NCBI GenBank assembly: GCA_031769625.1
Contig: JAUIMM010000115.1
Location: 20,228,501-20,292,500, forward strand
Length of the DNA stretch: 64,000 nucleotides
Origin: Taudactylus pleione
Lineage: Eukaryota > Chordata > Amphibia > Anura > Myobatrachidae
Direction: 5' to 3'
Shown piece by piece: positions 11,130-22,872 of this stretch (its first letter is position 1; every line of letters starts with the position of its first letter). The position numbers and the translations under genes are program-made. The notes below the pieces were generated by a model. The model did not search any database and was not told the DNA's origin. It worked only from the letters and a program-made list of their open reading frames with translations.

Positions 11130-11875
11130 GACTACGGAATCAAAAGAACAGTAATACATGGTGATAAGTCTACTTGAGCTTATTTTCTGTGGCATGAAAA
11201 TGTTCTAATATTTATTATTTTACTGTTTCCTTACCATCTGAGATCCAATTCCAAAACACTACACAGTATTGCATGCAGAAATAATTGTCTTTAAATACTT
11301 CAGCACCACCTTGTGGCATTACATAGTAATTCATGCTCGCAATTTAATTTTCAATGGTGATACTTACAAATGCTTCTCATCCCAAATAAACTATAGAAGC
11401 AAATTAGATATTTGTTTAAATATTTCACAACAACAGAGGAACGCATGATATGAAATCTGGGTATACGATTACTTCACACAAAGTATTGACTGGCATAACA
11501 CAAAGCAGCAAAGATACTCTCACCAGGGCAGTTTACTGTGTGTACAGTATCAAGCTTTTAATATTACATCAAATAAAATGATTTTATATTGTTAAAACAT
11601 TTTTATTAATATTATATTTTTATTAAACTGTTGCTAATTGAACGTATGCCAGAACGCCGTTATCTGTTCTGATGTCACTGCCGATATGTACATGTAAATA
11701 TTTATATCTCCCCAGTGTACCATTTATTTAGCTAATTTAATTATTAATACAACATCCTTTTGACTGATTGTGAAACATTTAATTAGTCTTGGAATAGTCC
11801 AAGCTATTTATTTATTACATAATTATATCTTTATAGGAATTATTCTGAGTTGCTTTATTACATCTCTGCACTGAT
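11130..11875. other. Unassigned AT-rich sequence
   Basis: No gene, RNA gene or clear repeat was recognised. Confidence 0.4.
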
Positions 11876-11883
11876 ATTAGAAT

Positions 11884-12216
11884 TAGAGATGTACGGCTCG
11901 ATTCTCCAGAAATCGGAATCCACCAGAATTTCATGAATCTGGACAGATCAGAGTTGCGGTATTAATTTCCTGAGGAGATCTGGATAAATCTGAGTCGTGG
12001 GTTCCGATCTTTCAGTGGTTCAGAATTGAAATTTTAAATCCGAATTTCGGGTTTAGATAGCAAAAAATTACATGATTTTAGCTGTTTTTAAAAACTTTTT
12101 ATCATTATTTAAAAAACAAAAGCAAATCAAGAATCAACAGTTCAGGGTGGTTTTGCACAACCAAAACCAAAACATGAAGATAAATCCAGATCCAAAACAC
12201 GGGGGTCACATCTCCA
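11884..12216. mobile_element. Non-autonomous hAT element related to the large hAT family
   Basis: Starts TAGAGATGT and ends ACATCTCCA, with flanking octamers ATTAGAAT and ATCAGAAC (6 of 8 match). Just inside the right end is CCAAAACACG, the inverse of the CGTGTTTTGG motif near the left end of the autonomous hAT at 26287. It appears to be a diverged deletion derivative of the same Ac-like group. Confidence 0.65.
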
Positions 12217-12395
12217 ATCAGAACAGACAGTGACATTCTGGCATATTTTCAATTAGCAACAGTCTATACTGTTGTACCACATTGGAAGATACATTCTGCA
12301 ACATGCAGTAGCATGGTTTGCTAATTTATTCCAATAGATGTTACATACTATTGACTGTGAACCAATTTAGCAGTCCTACTATTATTACACTTAAT

Positions 12396-12858
12396 GGGGT
12401 AGATGTATTATAGTGGCACGTTAAGTGCCGCTATAACGCTTCCTGCTTCGCCTCTTTACCGAGGCGAAGCAGGAAGTACTACCGGTGAGATGTGTGAACA
12501 TCTCACCGGCCGGAGAGGGGGAGCGTTAACTCCCCCCTCCGGTGCTACCCGCTACAGACCACATCGCATCAGCCTAGTGCTGATGCGATGTGTGTCAGGC
12601 CCGGCCGGCTCCAATGAGCATGCGCGGGATCTCGCAAGTATCGCGAGATCCCCGCGTGCAGCCCTGAAGCCGGTAGCCGCCACAGCGCTGTCCCTGCTGT
12701 GGGGATAGGCTATCACCAGGCTGTAGCTGTCGATAACGACAGCTACAGCCGGTCCGAACGGTCAGACGATCTGACCGTTCGTACATAGCCCAGGCTGTCG
12801 GCGCTGCTATCTTGTAGATAGCAGCGCCAATAATGACAGGGGCGCTATGTTTATCTAC
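12396..12858. mobile_element. Chain of ten consecutive hairpins, MITE-like
   Basis: Begins GGGGTAGATGTATTA, similar to the MITE end at 51957. The body is a series of separate palindromes: 12409-12435, 12439-12476 (16-bp arms), 12482-12509, 12510-12542, 12561-12591 (13-bp arms), 12618-12659, 12680-12702, 12719-12750 (14-bp arms, loop ATAA), 12755-12781 and 12800-12828 (13-bp arms). Only short spacers separate them. The right end near 12858 is uncertain, with weak similarity to an inverted left end. No protein is encoded. Confidence 0.7.
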
Positions 12859-13040
12859 TGTTTACTACAGTGTTGCTATAAAGCCTTCTTCGTGGATTAA
12901 ATTCACGATATTTATTGAGTGCTGGCCTCGTCTCTGGTTGAGCCCCTGGTGGATTTACAAGTGGACGTTTTGCTATATTGACATTCGTTTGGCCTTGCAC
13001 CTGCTATCAGAACTTCAGGTGTTGAGCGTTTTTTTTTTGG

Positions 13041-13089
<49 letters not shown>

Positions 13090-13316
13090 ATGAAGATAGT
13101 AGGAATAGCGCACTCGTGAGAATAGTATAAAAAGTATAATTTTACTTGTAATAATGCTCACGTACATCAAGGTTAAGAACTTTGTACATAGCCCAGTAAT
13201 CGGTCAGCGCTGCTTCTGGAGATAGCAGATGACTTCAGCGTCTCACATCAGTTTAGACCACGCCCAACCGGTTTCGTTGATGACTTCGTCAGGGGGTGAC
13301 TTTATACTTTCATATA
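12859..13316. repeat. Two Penelope-like tails meeting at a (TA)n tract
   Basis: To the left, plus-strand sequence containing GAGTGCTGG and ending in T-rich GGATTTTATA runs into (TA)n at 13045-13086. To the right, the minus strand has the same arrangement (GAGTGCGCTATTCC then ATCTT then (TA)n). The right part also holds, on the minus strand, CTGACGA and GAAACCGG (13272-13292), the conserved small hairpin of Penelope-like terminal repeats. No coding sequence remains. Confidence 0.45.
13045..13086. repeat. (TA)n microsatellite
   Basis: About 21 TA units between two oppositely oriented Penelope-like tails. Confidence 0.95.
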
Positions 13317-13952
13317 CTTTATATTAGGGGTGTGCTCCGGCCACTTTTCGTGTTTTGGTTTTGGATCTGAATCTTTCTTCGTGTTTTGGATCTGGATTGG
13401 TTTTGCCAAAACCACCCTTCCGTGTTTTGGGTTCTGGGTTTTGTGTTTTGGATCTGTATTTTTTTGAAAAAAAGCATAAAAACAGCTAAAATCACAGAAT
13501 TTGTAGGTTTTTCTGCTCCTATGCTATTATTAACCTCAATAACCTTAATTTCCACTCATTTCCAGTCTATTCTGAACACCTCACACCTCACAATAGTGTT
13601 TTTATGTCCAAAAGGTTGCACCGAGGTAGCTGGATGACTATGCTAAGCGACACGAGTGGGCGGCACAAACACGTGACCCATCTAGGCGTGAAACTGCAGT
13701 GGCAGACAGGATGGCAGTTTGAAAAACTAGGCCCCAAACTGTACATAATGCAAAGAAAAAAAAGAGGTGCAAGATGGAATTGTCCTTGGGCCCTCCCACC
13801 CACCCTTATGTTGTATAAACAGGACATGCACACTTTAACAAACCAATCAATTCAGCGCCAGGGTCTGCCACACAACTGTGGCTGAAATGATTGGTTCGTT
13901 TGGGCCCCCACAAAACAAGCTGGCAATTAATGTGTCCCTGCACAAACTGGCT

Positions 13953-16900
13953 CTACGGAAGCAAGATGTCATCCTCATCCTCCTCATCCACCGATTCCTC
14001 ACCCTCTTCAGTGTGTACATCCTCATCCTCACAAAGTATTAACTCGTCCCCACTTGAATCCACCACCACAGGTCCCTCTGTACCTTCTGGAGGCTGGTCT
14101 CCCTGGAAGAGCTGATAATTCATTTTGATGAACATCATCTTCTACACATTCTGTGGAAGCAACCTCCTACGCCTTTCGCTGACAAGGTTCCTGGCTGCAC
14201 TAAACACTCTTTCGGAGTACACACTGGAGGGGGGGCAACTCAGGTAAAATAGAGCCAGTTTGTACAGGGGCCTCCAAATTGCCTCTTTTTCCTGCCAGTA
14301 CAGGTATGGACTGTCTGACATGCCTACTTGGATGCTGTCACCGATGTAATCCTCCACCATTCTGTCAATGGTGACAGTATCATATGCAGTGACAGCAGAC
14401 ATGTCAGAAATTGTTGCCAGGTCCTTCAGTCCGGACCAGATGTCCAAACTTGGTCCTGCCTGCCCTGCATCACCGCCAGCGGGTTGCTTAGGATACCTAA
14501 GTTTTTTCCTGGCAGCCCCAGTTGCGGGAGAAAATGAAGAAGGAGCCGTTGACGTGTCACGTTCCGCTTCAGCTGACAGTGTGTTCACCAGCAGGTCTTT
14601 GCACCTCTGCAGGCTTGTGTTGGCCGGAAAGAGAGACACCACATAGGCTTTAAACCTAGGATCGAGCACGGTGGCCAAAATGTAGTGGTCTGATTTCAAC
14701 AGATTGACCACCCTGGAATCCTGGCAAAGCGAATGAAGGGCTTCATCCACAAGTCCCACATGCCGAGCGGAATCGCTCCGTCTTAGCTCCTCCTTCACTT
14801 TCTCCAGCTGCTTCTGCAAAAGCCTGATGAGGGGAATGACCTGACTCAAGCTGGCTGTGTCTGAACTGACTTCACGTGTGGCAAGTTCGAAGGGCTGGAG
14901 AACCTTGCACAATACGGAAATCATTCTCCACTGCGCTTGAGTCAGGTGCATACCCCCTCCTTTGCCTATGTCATAGGTGGATGTATAGGCTTGTATGGTC
15001 TTTTGCTGCTCCTCCATCCTCTGAAGCATATAGAGGGTTGAGTTCTACCGCGTCACAACCTCTTGCTTCAGGTGATGGCGGGGCAGGTTCAAGAGTGTTT
15101 GCTGGCGCTCCAGTCTTCGGCACGCAGTCGCTGAATGGCGAAAGTGGCCAGAAATTTTTCGGGCCACCCAAAGCGTCTCCTGCACGCCCCTGTCGCTTTT
15201 CAGAAAATTCTGCACCACCAAGTTTATTGTGTGAGTAAAACATGGGACGTGCTGGAATTTGCCCAGATGTAATGCCCGCACAATATTGGTGGCGTTGTCA
15301 GATATCACAAATCCCCAGGAGAGTCTAAGTGGGGTAAGCCACTGGGCGATGATTTCCCTCAGTTTCTCTAAGAGGTTGTCGGCGGTGTGCCTCTTACTGA
15401 AACCGGTGATACACAGCGTAGCCTGCCTTGTAACGAGCTGGCGTTTCTGAGATGCTGCTACTGGTGACGCTGCTGCTGTTGCTGCGTAAGGTGATACATC
15501 TACCCAGTGGGCTGTCACAGTCATATAGTCCTTAGTCTGCCCTGTTCCACTTGTCCACATGTCCGTGGTTAAGTGGACATTGTGTACAACAGCATTTTTC
15601 AGGACACTGAGGACACTTTTTCTGACGTTTCTGTACAGTCTCGGTATCGCCTGCCTAGTGAAGTGGAATCTAGACGGGATTTGGAACCGGGGACACACTA
15701 CCTCCATCAATTGTCTAAATCCCACTGCACTAATGGCGGATACCGGACGCACATCTAACACCAACATAGCAGTCAAGGCCTCAGTTATACGTTTTGCTTC
15801 AGGATGACTGCTGTCGTACTTCATCCTCCTCGCTAAGGACTGTTGGAGGGTCAATTGTTTAGTAAAAGTAGTGGTGTTCCTACTTCCTCTCTGGGATGAT
15901 GAACGACTCCCAGCAGTAGCAACAGCAGCAGCGGCAGCAGTAGGCGTAGCAATGCAGGATCCTCCGGAGGAATCCCAGATAGGAGAGTCAGTCATGCCAG
16001 TGACATGGCCTGCAGGACTACTTCCGATCCTGACTAAGGAGGAAATTGACGAGGAGGGAGTTGACGGTGTGGTTTGCAGGCGCTTGGATACAACAGGACA
16101 ACGGGATTTAGGTGTCCCTGGACTGCTTATGGTCTTAGCCAAAGTTTCTGAACTTGACAGTAACTTTTTATGAACGCGCTGCAGGTGCCGTATAAGGGAG
16201 GATGTTCCTAGGTGGTTGACGTCCCTACCCCTACTTATTTCACCTTTACATAAGGTACATATGGCAAAACAGTTGTTGTCCGGATTTGGATAGAAATATT
16301 GCCAGACCAAAGAGGTGGAATGTTTGGTCTTCTGCCCAGGCATGACCGTGATGGGCTTTTTCATCCCACGGACAACAACTGTCTCCCCCGGAGCCTGATT
16401 TAAACAAACCACATCACCATCAGAATCCTCCTCGCCAACTTCCTCCTCAGCGCCAGCTACACCAGTATCCTCATCCTGTTGTACTTCAACAGTGACATCT
16501 TCAATTTGCATATCAGCAAGTGGACTGTGGGTGCTCCTTTCAGCACTTGCAGGGGGCGTGCAAATGGTGGAAAGAGCCACCTCTTCCCGTCCAGTGCTGG
16601 GAAGATCAGGCATCGCAACCACCACCACACTTGGACTCTCCTTGGGGATTTGTGATATCTTCTTAGAAAGCACAGTTCTTCGCTGTGCTTTTGCCAGCTT
16701 AACTCTTTTGATTTTTTTAGTGGGAGGAGGGCTTCCATCGTCATGTGAAGCTGAACCACTAGTCATGAACATACTAGGGATCGAAATTAGCCGTTCCTTG
16801 CCACTCCGTGTCGTAAATGGCATATTGGCAAGTTTACGTTTCTCTTCAGCTGATTTAAATGTTTTTTTCAAGGTCATTTTCCTGAACTTTGCCATTTGGG

Positions 16901-17066
16901 ATTGTATGTGCCCTCTACTATGACATTGGGCATCGGCCTTGGCAGACGACGTTGATGGCATGTTATCGTCTATGTCATGACTAGTGGCAGCAGCTTCAGC
17001 ACTAGGAGGAAGTGGTTCTTGATCTTTCTCTATTTTATTTTTATCGGAGAAAGTTTGGTCCTCCAT
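13953..17066 (-). pseudogene. hAT transposase with two nonsense codons (copy 1)
   Basis: This frame lines up end to end with the intact 1,038-residue transposase of copy 2 and has no frameshift; it is one alanine codon shorter in an Ala-rich run. Two stops break it. The first, at 15045-15047, replaces the Trp of the RWNST motif (residue 675 of the intact copy). The second, at 14142-14144, replaces a Glu near residue 976. The BED finger and the first two catalytic Asp motifs (TTDMW, ISDNA) lie before the first stop, while the catalytic Glu motif (SERVFS) lies after it. The copy therefore cannot make a complete transposase. The 673-residue N-terminal product would keep DNA-binding and could interfere with transposition, which is inference. 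Confidence 0.93.
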
Positions 17067-17092
17067 TTATGTTATATCGATTTGATATATAC

Positions 17093-18233
17093 GTGCGGCT
17101 AAACACAGAAAATATTTTTTTATTTTTGCTGGAGAGTAGTGCACTTTGTGGGTTACACCAGCCTTTAAGAAATGAGCCAGCCGGCTCTTTACTTATGGGA
17201 CACAGGCGCACGCTTGGCGCTGCTCCTTTGTTGATGCTCGTGCGGCTACTGCGCACACAATTCACAAACAAAGAAAATTATTTTTTTTTGGTTTGGAGAG
17301 TACTTTGGGGGTTACAGCACCCTTTAACGGTCAAGCCAGCCGGCCCTTTACTTATGACACAGGCGCACGCTTGGCACTACTTTGTTGATGCACGTGCGGC
17401 TACTGCGCACACAATTCACAAACACAGAAAATAATTTTTTTTTTGGTTTGGACTGGAGTGTACTTTGGGGGTTACAGCACCCTTTAATGGTCAAGCCAGC
17501 CGGCCCTTTACTTATGACACAGGCGCACGCTTGGCACTACTTTGTTAATGCACGAGCGGCTACTGCGCACACAATTCACAAACACAGAAAATAATTTTTT
17601 TTTTGGTTTGGACTGGAGTGTACTTTCGGGGGTTACAGCACCCTTTAACGGTCAAGCCAGCTGGCCCTTTACTTATGACACAGGCGCACGCTTGGCACTA
17701 CTTTGTTGATGCACGTGCGGCTACTGCGCACACAATTCACAAACACAGAAAATAATTTTTTTTTTGGTTTGGACTGGAGTGTACTTTCGGGGGTTACAGC
17801 ACCCTTTAACGGTCAAGCCAGCCGGCCCTTTACTTATGACACAGGCGCACGCTTGCCACTACTTTGTTGATGCACGTGCGGCTACTGCGCACACAATTCA
17901 CAAACACAGAAAATAATTTTTTTTTTGGTTTGGACTGGAGTGTACTTTCGGGGGTTACAGCACCCTTTAACGGTCAAGCCAGCCGGCCCTTTACTTATGA
18001 CACAGGCGCACGCTTGGCACTACTTTGTTGATGCACGTGCGGCTACTGCGCACACAATTCACAAACACAGAAAATAATTTTTTTTTTGGTTTGGACTGGA
18101 GTGTACTTTGGGGGTTACAGCACCCTTTAACGGTCAAGCCAGCCGGCCCTTTACTAATGACACAGGCGCACGCTTGGCACTACTTTGTTGATGCACGTGC
18201 GGCTACTGCGCACACAATTCACAAACACAGAAA
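17093..18233 (-). repeat. 160-bp tandem repeats in the hAT leader, seven units (copy 1)
   Basis: Seven units of about 160 bp, each with GCGGCTACTGCGCACACAAT, a poly-T run, a GGTTTGGACTGGAGTGTACT segment and GGCCCTTTACTTATGACACA. They lie between the TATA box and the transposase ATG. Near-identity of units implies recent homogenisation. The 70-residue frames repeated in each unit are by-products. Confidence 0.93.
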
Positions 18234-18588
18234 ATATATAATTTTTTTAGCACTTGGGGGGAGCACCTCTGATGGACAGAGCACCCCCTGGACAATACTA
18301 CAGCACCCCTTTAGGACTGGGACACTGCACAGGACTTTGGAGTGGACACAGCCCCTATGGAAAACTGACTGCACAACACAGTCCAGCCAGCCCCTATGGA
18401 CTTTGAAGTAGTGGACACAGCCCCTATTAACAACAGCAGCACAGCACAACACAGCCAGCCCCTATGGACTTTGAAGTAGTGGACAACAGCAGCACTACAC
18501 TACACTACACTACACTACACAGCCCTAACTCCCACCCTCCCTCTTCACTGTCCACAGCCGAGTGAGAAAATGGCGCCAACGCGGGTAC

Positions 18589-18597
18589 CTTATATAG
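18589..18597 (-). promoter_or_regulatory. TATA box of hAT copy 1
   Basis: TATATAAGG on the minus strand, about 1.5 kb upstream of the transposase ATG, followed by GGTACCCGCG and GGCGCCATTTTCTCACTCGG. The box is conserved in copy 2, and as AATATAAGG in copy 3. Start site not determined. Confidence 0.6.
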
Positions 18598-18754
18598 GAT
18601 CCAAAACCCGCGAGACTCGGAAGGCGGGATGATGAAGTTTTGCCTCGATTTCAGATCCGAGTCAGGCGGGAAAAGTCGAGCCTGACTCGGATCGGACTCG
18701 GCTCAGGGGGGTTCGGATTTCAGAAATCCGAACCTGCTCACCCCTACTTTATAT

Positions 18755-19468
18755 ATAAAGAGACATACATTACACTCACCTCTGATTATGTAGACTAGTG
18801 ACCGGATGCTGCAGTGTTGATGGAGGGGGTGACTGAGGTGTGGGGGCCCAGGTGAATAGGCGAAGATTCAGACATCCTGGGGAATACAGCTTTGAGGGAT
18901 GAGCTTAATGGGAATTGAAGGCGGAGCTTAGCGTGCAAAAAGGGCGAAGCTTATCGTGAATCATGAATTCCAGGGGACGGAGTTTCAAGCAGGCCTGACT
19001 TGGTAGGCGGGACTTCGGGCAATGTCTGCAGTGCTGTGGGTCTCGTGTAGCCAGAATGAGCTTCTGTGCAGAAGCTCATTCTGACTGGGCTTTCACCACA
19101 GTCACCTGACTGGCTGACTGCTGAACTGCCCGATCAGAGCTGAGCTCCGATTGTGGCAGTGGAGGGGGGGGTTGAGAGCTGCAGAGCCGTTGAATGCAAT
19201 GTTTATTTATTACTGGCTGACACATGTTAAAAGATCCACAGGTGGTGCCTGTTATTTAATTAGTGATATTGAGAAGAACATGCAACTTTAAAATTCTGTT
19301 ATATTGCTATGTCCATTGTGGCCATGGTGTGGGCTGGAGAAGGGGGTTTCCAGGTAACCGGAAACCCCCCTGCGTTTGCCTATGATAGGAGCATAGTGAG
19401 GAAAAAGTGATGAGACAGGATGTGACAGTGTAGCAAAATTTGATTTGAAGAAGGTAAGCTATGGTAAA

Positions 19469-19470
<2 letters not shown>
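18755..19470. other. Unassigned sequence
   Basis: Right flank of hAT copy 1. Around 19335-19377 is a palindromic GGGGGTTTCC...GGAAACCCCCC motif that recurs inverted at 53745-53786. No gene recognised. Confidence 0.4.
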
Positions 19471-19551
<81 letters not shown>

Positions 19552-19565
19552 CAGAGAGAGAAAGA
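19471..19565. repeat. (GT)n-(GA)n microsatellite
   Basis: About 35 GT units followed by GA-rich repeats to 19565. Confidence 0.95.
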
Positions 19566-20045
19566 ATACTGACAAGAGTTACAGAGACAGTAGTGAAGGT
19601 TATAATCAACTAGAAGCTGTATGAATAATATATAAATCATCATCTCATTATATATAGCTATTGTCAGGTTGTCAACGAAATGTCGAAAATTGTAAGACTG
19701 TAAATCATAAGGAAGAGATAACTAAAGTATAAACTACTGCAAGTACCGGCCAACTGTCATTGGGTAGTCGGACGTCTGTCAGCCATTTTCCTATCCAACT
19801 GTCAGTCATTGCAGAGATACTGTACTGCTAATGTCAGCATAACCAGCTGCTATGTATCAGAGGCTACATTCAGATTATGGAAAGTAGAAAAACAATTAGC
19901 CATTCGCTGTCAGAAACCCTATGACTATTATCTTGAAAGTTATATATGTTAACATCCTACTGCAAGTAATTGGGATTCATGTCTATTCGGCCACCAGATA
20001 TAAAAAGACAGCACAACTATTCAGGTGATGGGTAGTGAGTAATAT
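19566..20045. other. Unassigned flank of the provirus
   Basis: No gene or repeat boundary was recognised before the left LTR. Confidence 0.4.
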
Positions 20046-20435
20046 TGATACCCATTAATCGGTATACCTAATTGTCGCTATTTAGCGCTACTTAAGAAAT
20101 AATTGCTTTCCAGTCCATTTGTGTGGTTCCAAAGCACAAAAAGTTATTCATGTAAACAGGGAAAGCTTTAACAATTAGAATAAAAAGCAATAAGATATAT
20201 ATAAGTTCAGCCAATACACACGCATGCGCTACTGGTCCCAGTATGCAGTATTTCAATCCTGAACCCTGCGGTCACCGTCACCCAAAGAAATGGAGAAATG
20301 ACTGCCTACTGCACCCAGCCCACAAGCCTATATTCGGTACAGATTACAGAGACAGCAAAGGCACGTAATAACAGATTTTCATTGGTTCTTGCTTCTGGAT
20401 TAGCAGGTTATTGGTCGCTTCATATGGTGTCATCA
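20046..20435 (-). repeat. 3' LTR of the provirus
   Basis: Matches 25424-25813. On the minus strand it runs TGATGACACC...GGGTATCA, so it has TG...CA ends, and it contains a TATATATA-type stretch before TTATTGC. Similarity extends about 8 bp further (GGGGTATGT) on the internal side, so the exact edge is uncertain. Confidence 0.8.
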
Positions 20436-20470
20436 GGGGTATGTCCCAGTAAAACATAAACCTTCAGAAC

Positions 20471-21440
20471 TCAGAGAGAGCCACTTGTATGCTTTACTTC
20501 CACATATAAAATATACATCATCCGGGAGTAAGTAAGGACAGAATGCATCATTATCATTGAACACAATATCCTAACAAAGAATCCTGATCCTTTTTCCCTC
20601 ATTTGCCTGGTACACGTTTCTGGTTGTATAACATCTGCACGGTACCCTAATGATGCTCTGCCAACCATTACCTTATAATTATGTGTGTACCTATACTGGA
20701 AATATCTCCCACTTGCAATAATTTTGCATACAAGTTCATAATCGGTAGGCTCATTATCTGCTCTGTGTGAAGAGGTCATTATCTGATTGTCCCAGGTCAC
20801 CTCCCAATTTCCTGGTTTCCGGAAATTAGTGATATTCAAGCATAACAGGGATCTATCTACCTGGTACTGGTGGAGCCTAAAATTAGTGGGCCTAGATATA
20901 TTAAATTTCTTATCCACCGGTCTTCCCCCCCTGTAATTCAAGAACCTCAGAGACATTTAACGGGAATGGTACTAATCCTACATTATGTTGTCCCTGAGGC
21001 ATATTAGTGCAAACTAAACATTCAGTCTGGTTTAAGACCTTACCCACTAGGGAATGGGAATCCTCTAAAGGATGGTCGCTCAAATACAGATTACTCTTGG
21101 ACTGGCACCGTTGGATGCACTTTTCATCAATTAGGGATCCACAGGTCGCACACATACAGTATTCCTCAGACAATAACCCTTCACACTGACTCCGAGTTTC
21201 TAGGATAACAGATCTCTTAACAATTACTGTACTGAGTTTGACCAAATACTTCCCTGTTAGCTTTATCGCTCCTTCTCCCGACCCCACTCCATCGATATCA
21301 CCATCAGCTTCCCTCTCCATCATCTGTCCTCCATCACAGAAACAGGAAATCCTGAAACAAACAAGGATGATGAGAACCCTGGAAAGAAACAGAAACACAA
21401 CTCCAGCCCGCCACTCCATTGCTGGAATAGTGGTCTGCAA
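20471..21440 (-). pseudogene. Retroviral envelope (surface subunit) fragment
   Basis: Two overlapping minus-strand frames (20910-21440 and 20471-20956) read as one broken envelope region. The first opens with a hydrophobic signal-peptide-like segment (VVFLFLSRVLIILVCF) followed by a Cys-rich ectodomain with CATC and NQTECLVC-type motifs and an NVS sequon. The second continues with NIT and further Cys residues. The frame changes between them. The region ends only about 30 bp before the 3' LTR, so the transmembrane subunit with its fusion peptide and heptad repeats is gone. The assignment rests on position between integrase and LTR, signal peptide and sequons; family identity is uncertain. Confidence 0.65.
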
Positions 21441-21472
21441 ATTTCTCTAGCTCAGGTGTTCCACCGCAGTTT

Positions 21473-21979
21473 CTAGGTCTCCCGAAACAGGCTCGCAATC
21501 GACAGGTCCACGTTATCTGTCTCGACTCCGCCTTGTATCTCCACCGAGTGGTTGACCTTTCTGCAGTGAGTGGAATGGACCCAGGTATCTCTCTCTGCTA
21601 CTTTCAAGGATGTCGTAAACATCAGCAACACTTGATATGGACCTTCCCACCGATCTGTCAAACAACCTGAACGTAAGAAATTTTGGATCATAACATATCC
21701 TTCAGGTTCAACATCATGACAGTTTGTTTCTGGCATATCAGGTAACAACATTCTCAGTTTCTGTTGCTGCTGTTTCAGCTGTTTACTAATTTTTATAAGA
21801 TATTTCACAGTAACCTCGTTACTACTCTTCAGATCATCCTGTGGACTTATAATCAAATGCAGTTGTCTCCCAAACAGTATTTCAAAGGGGGACAGATTAA
21901 GATGAGGTCTAGGAGTGATCCTGATGCTATGGAGGACTAGCAGTAAGGCTTCTGGCCATCCTAACCCAGTTTCGGCCAT
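21473..21979 (-). pseudogene. Retroviral integrase C-terminal fragment
   Basis: 168 residues starting ETGLGWPEALLLVLHSIR, which matches the end of the gammaretroviral integrase core, followed by LSPFEILFGR and a GPY/F-type C-terminal module (RWEGPYQVLL...WVHSTHCRKV). The zinc-binding N-terminus and most of the catalytic core are absent, so it cannot integrate DNA. It is in a different frame from the upstream reverse transcriptase fragment, with a large deletion between them. Confidence 0.88.
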
Positions 21980-21998
21980 GATCTTACTCAGTTTATTC

Positions 21999-22772
21999 TT
22001 AATAGTACATTTTAATGGTAATATTTGCAGGTGCCATTAGAGCTAGTTCCCATTTCATGAACCTAGCTGAAGAAACATGTTGGGTTTGGGCAGAATTCAG
22101 CAAAGCAGACACAGCATAGGGTGTATAAACAATCATATCATGACCTAATACTACATCCTCACTCTTATCAACCAGAAGAGCAGTTGCTGCTGCACTTCTT
22201 AAACACGTTGGGAGTGATCTTACCACAGTGTCCAATTGTGCACTGTAGTATGCTACAGGTCTGCTAGCATCATCATTTTTTTGTGTGAGGACACCTGCTG
22301 CACAGCCATCAACCTCCGTACAATATAACTCAAAGGGTTTTTCATAATCTGGTATTCCCAATGCAGGTGCTTTTGTCAGACTGTCCTTAAAGTTAAGGAA
22401 AGCCTGCTCTGTTTCCTCAGTGTGTGTGACACGGTCGGGTTTTGAGGATGACACCAATTCCTGCAATTGTAATGCCAGAATAGAAAAACCTAGGATCCAC
22501 GTTCTGCAATATCCGCACATGCCAAAGAAAGTACATATTTGCTGCTGGTTTTGCAGCAGTGTCACGGTCTGTATGGCCTGTATTCTGTCAGTCGTCAAGT
22601 GTCTTAGCCCCTGGGTTAGACAGTGTCCCAAGTATTTAACCTTATTCTGGCATGGCTGTAATTTGTTCCTTGCAACCTTGTGTCCTGTTTGTGAGAGATG
22701 AAGTAACAACAGTTTAATATTTAAACATGACATAAACGAATTAGAGCACAACACATATTCAGCAACCTTCAA
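21999..22772 (-). pseudogene. Retroviral reverse transcriptase / RNase H fragment
   Basis: 257 residues from the end of the RT palm (LLLHLSQTGHKVARNKLQ...KYLGHCLTQG), through the thumb and connection (FFGMCGYCRTWILGF) to the start of RNase H (PFELYCTEVDGCAAGVLTQ...RPVAYYSAQLD). The YxDD catalytic box and fingers are missing upstream, and RNase H is cut short. The order of motifs is that of gammaretroviruses. The upstream end is about 100 bp from the MITE inserted at 22873. Confidence 0.9.
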
Positions 22773-22872
22773 ATCATACTCAGTTATAACTGTAATATTA
22801 TATGTGGTTTACAGGCAATGTAATACACAAATAATACAGTATAACACACCACATGTTTCCTTACTGAAGTGA

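Larger units (their letters stand above)
13325..18746 (-). mobile_element. hAT transposon copy 1 (5,422 bp)
   Basis: The element starts TAGGGGTGTGC and ends GCTCACCCCTA (inverse TAGGGGTGAGC). An exact 8-bp duplication CTTTATAT flanks it (13317-13324 and 18747-18754). The TAGGG(G/A)TG terminus is that of the Ac group of hAT elements. On the minus strand the order is TATA box, leader with seven 160-bp tandem repeats, transposase reading frame, then a subterminal region with repeated GTGTTTTGGATCTGGAT-type motifs. It is very similar to copy 2 along its length, so the two are recent relatives. It inserted into older Penelope-like sequence. Confidence 0.93.

Noticed and set aside
14142..15029. A separate 295-residue hAT-domain protein
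   Set aside because: It is the part of the copy 1 transposase between two nonsense codons, not an independent gene.
17093..18233. Possible CRISPR array
   Set aside because: Units are contiguous 160-bp repeats without unique spacers, inside a eukaryotic transposon leader.
17382..18411. Repeated 70- to 128-residue frames starting MLMHVRLLRTQF in the hAT arrays
   Set aside because: One appears per 160-bp unit on the strand opposite to the transposase, with no domain. It is a by-product of the repeat.
19380..19643. His/Thr-rich frames over the GT repeat
   Set aside because: Translation of a dinucleotide microsatellite.
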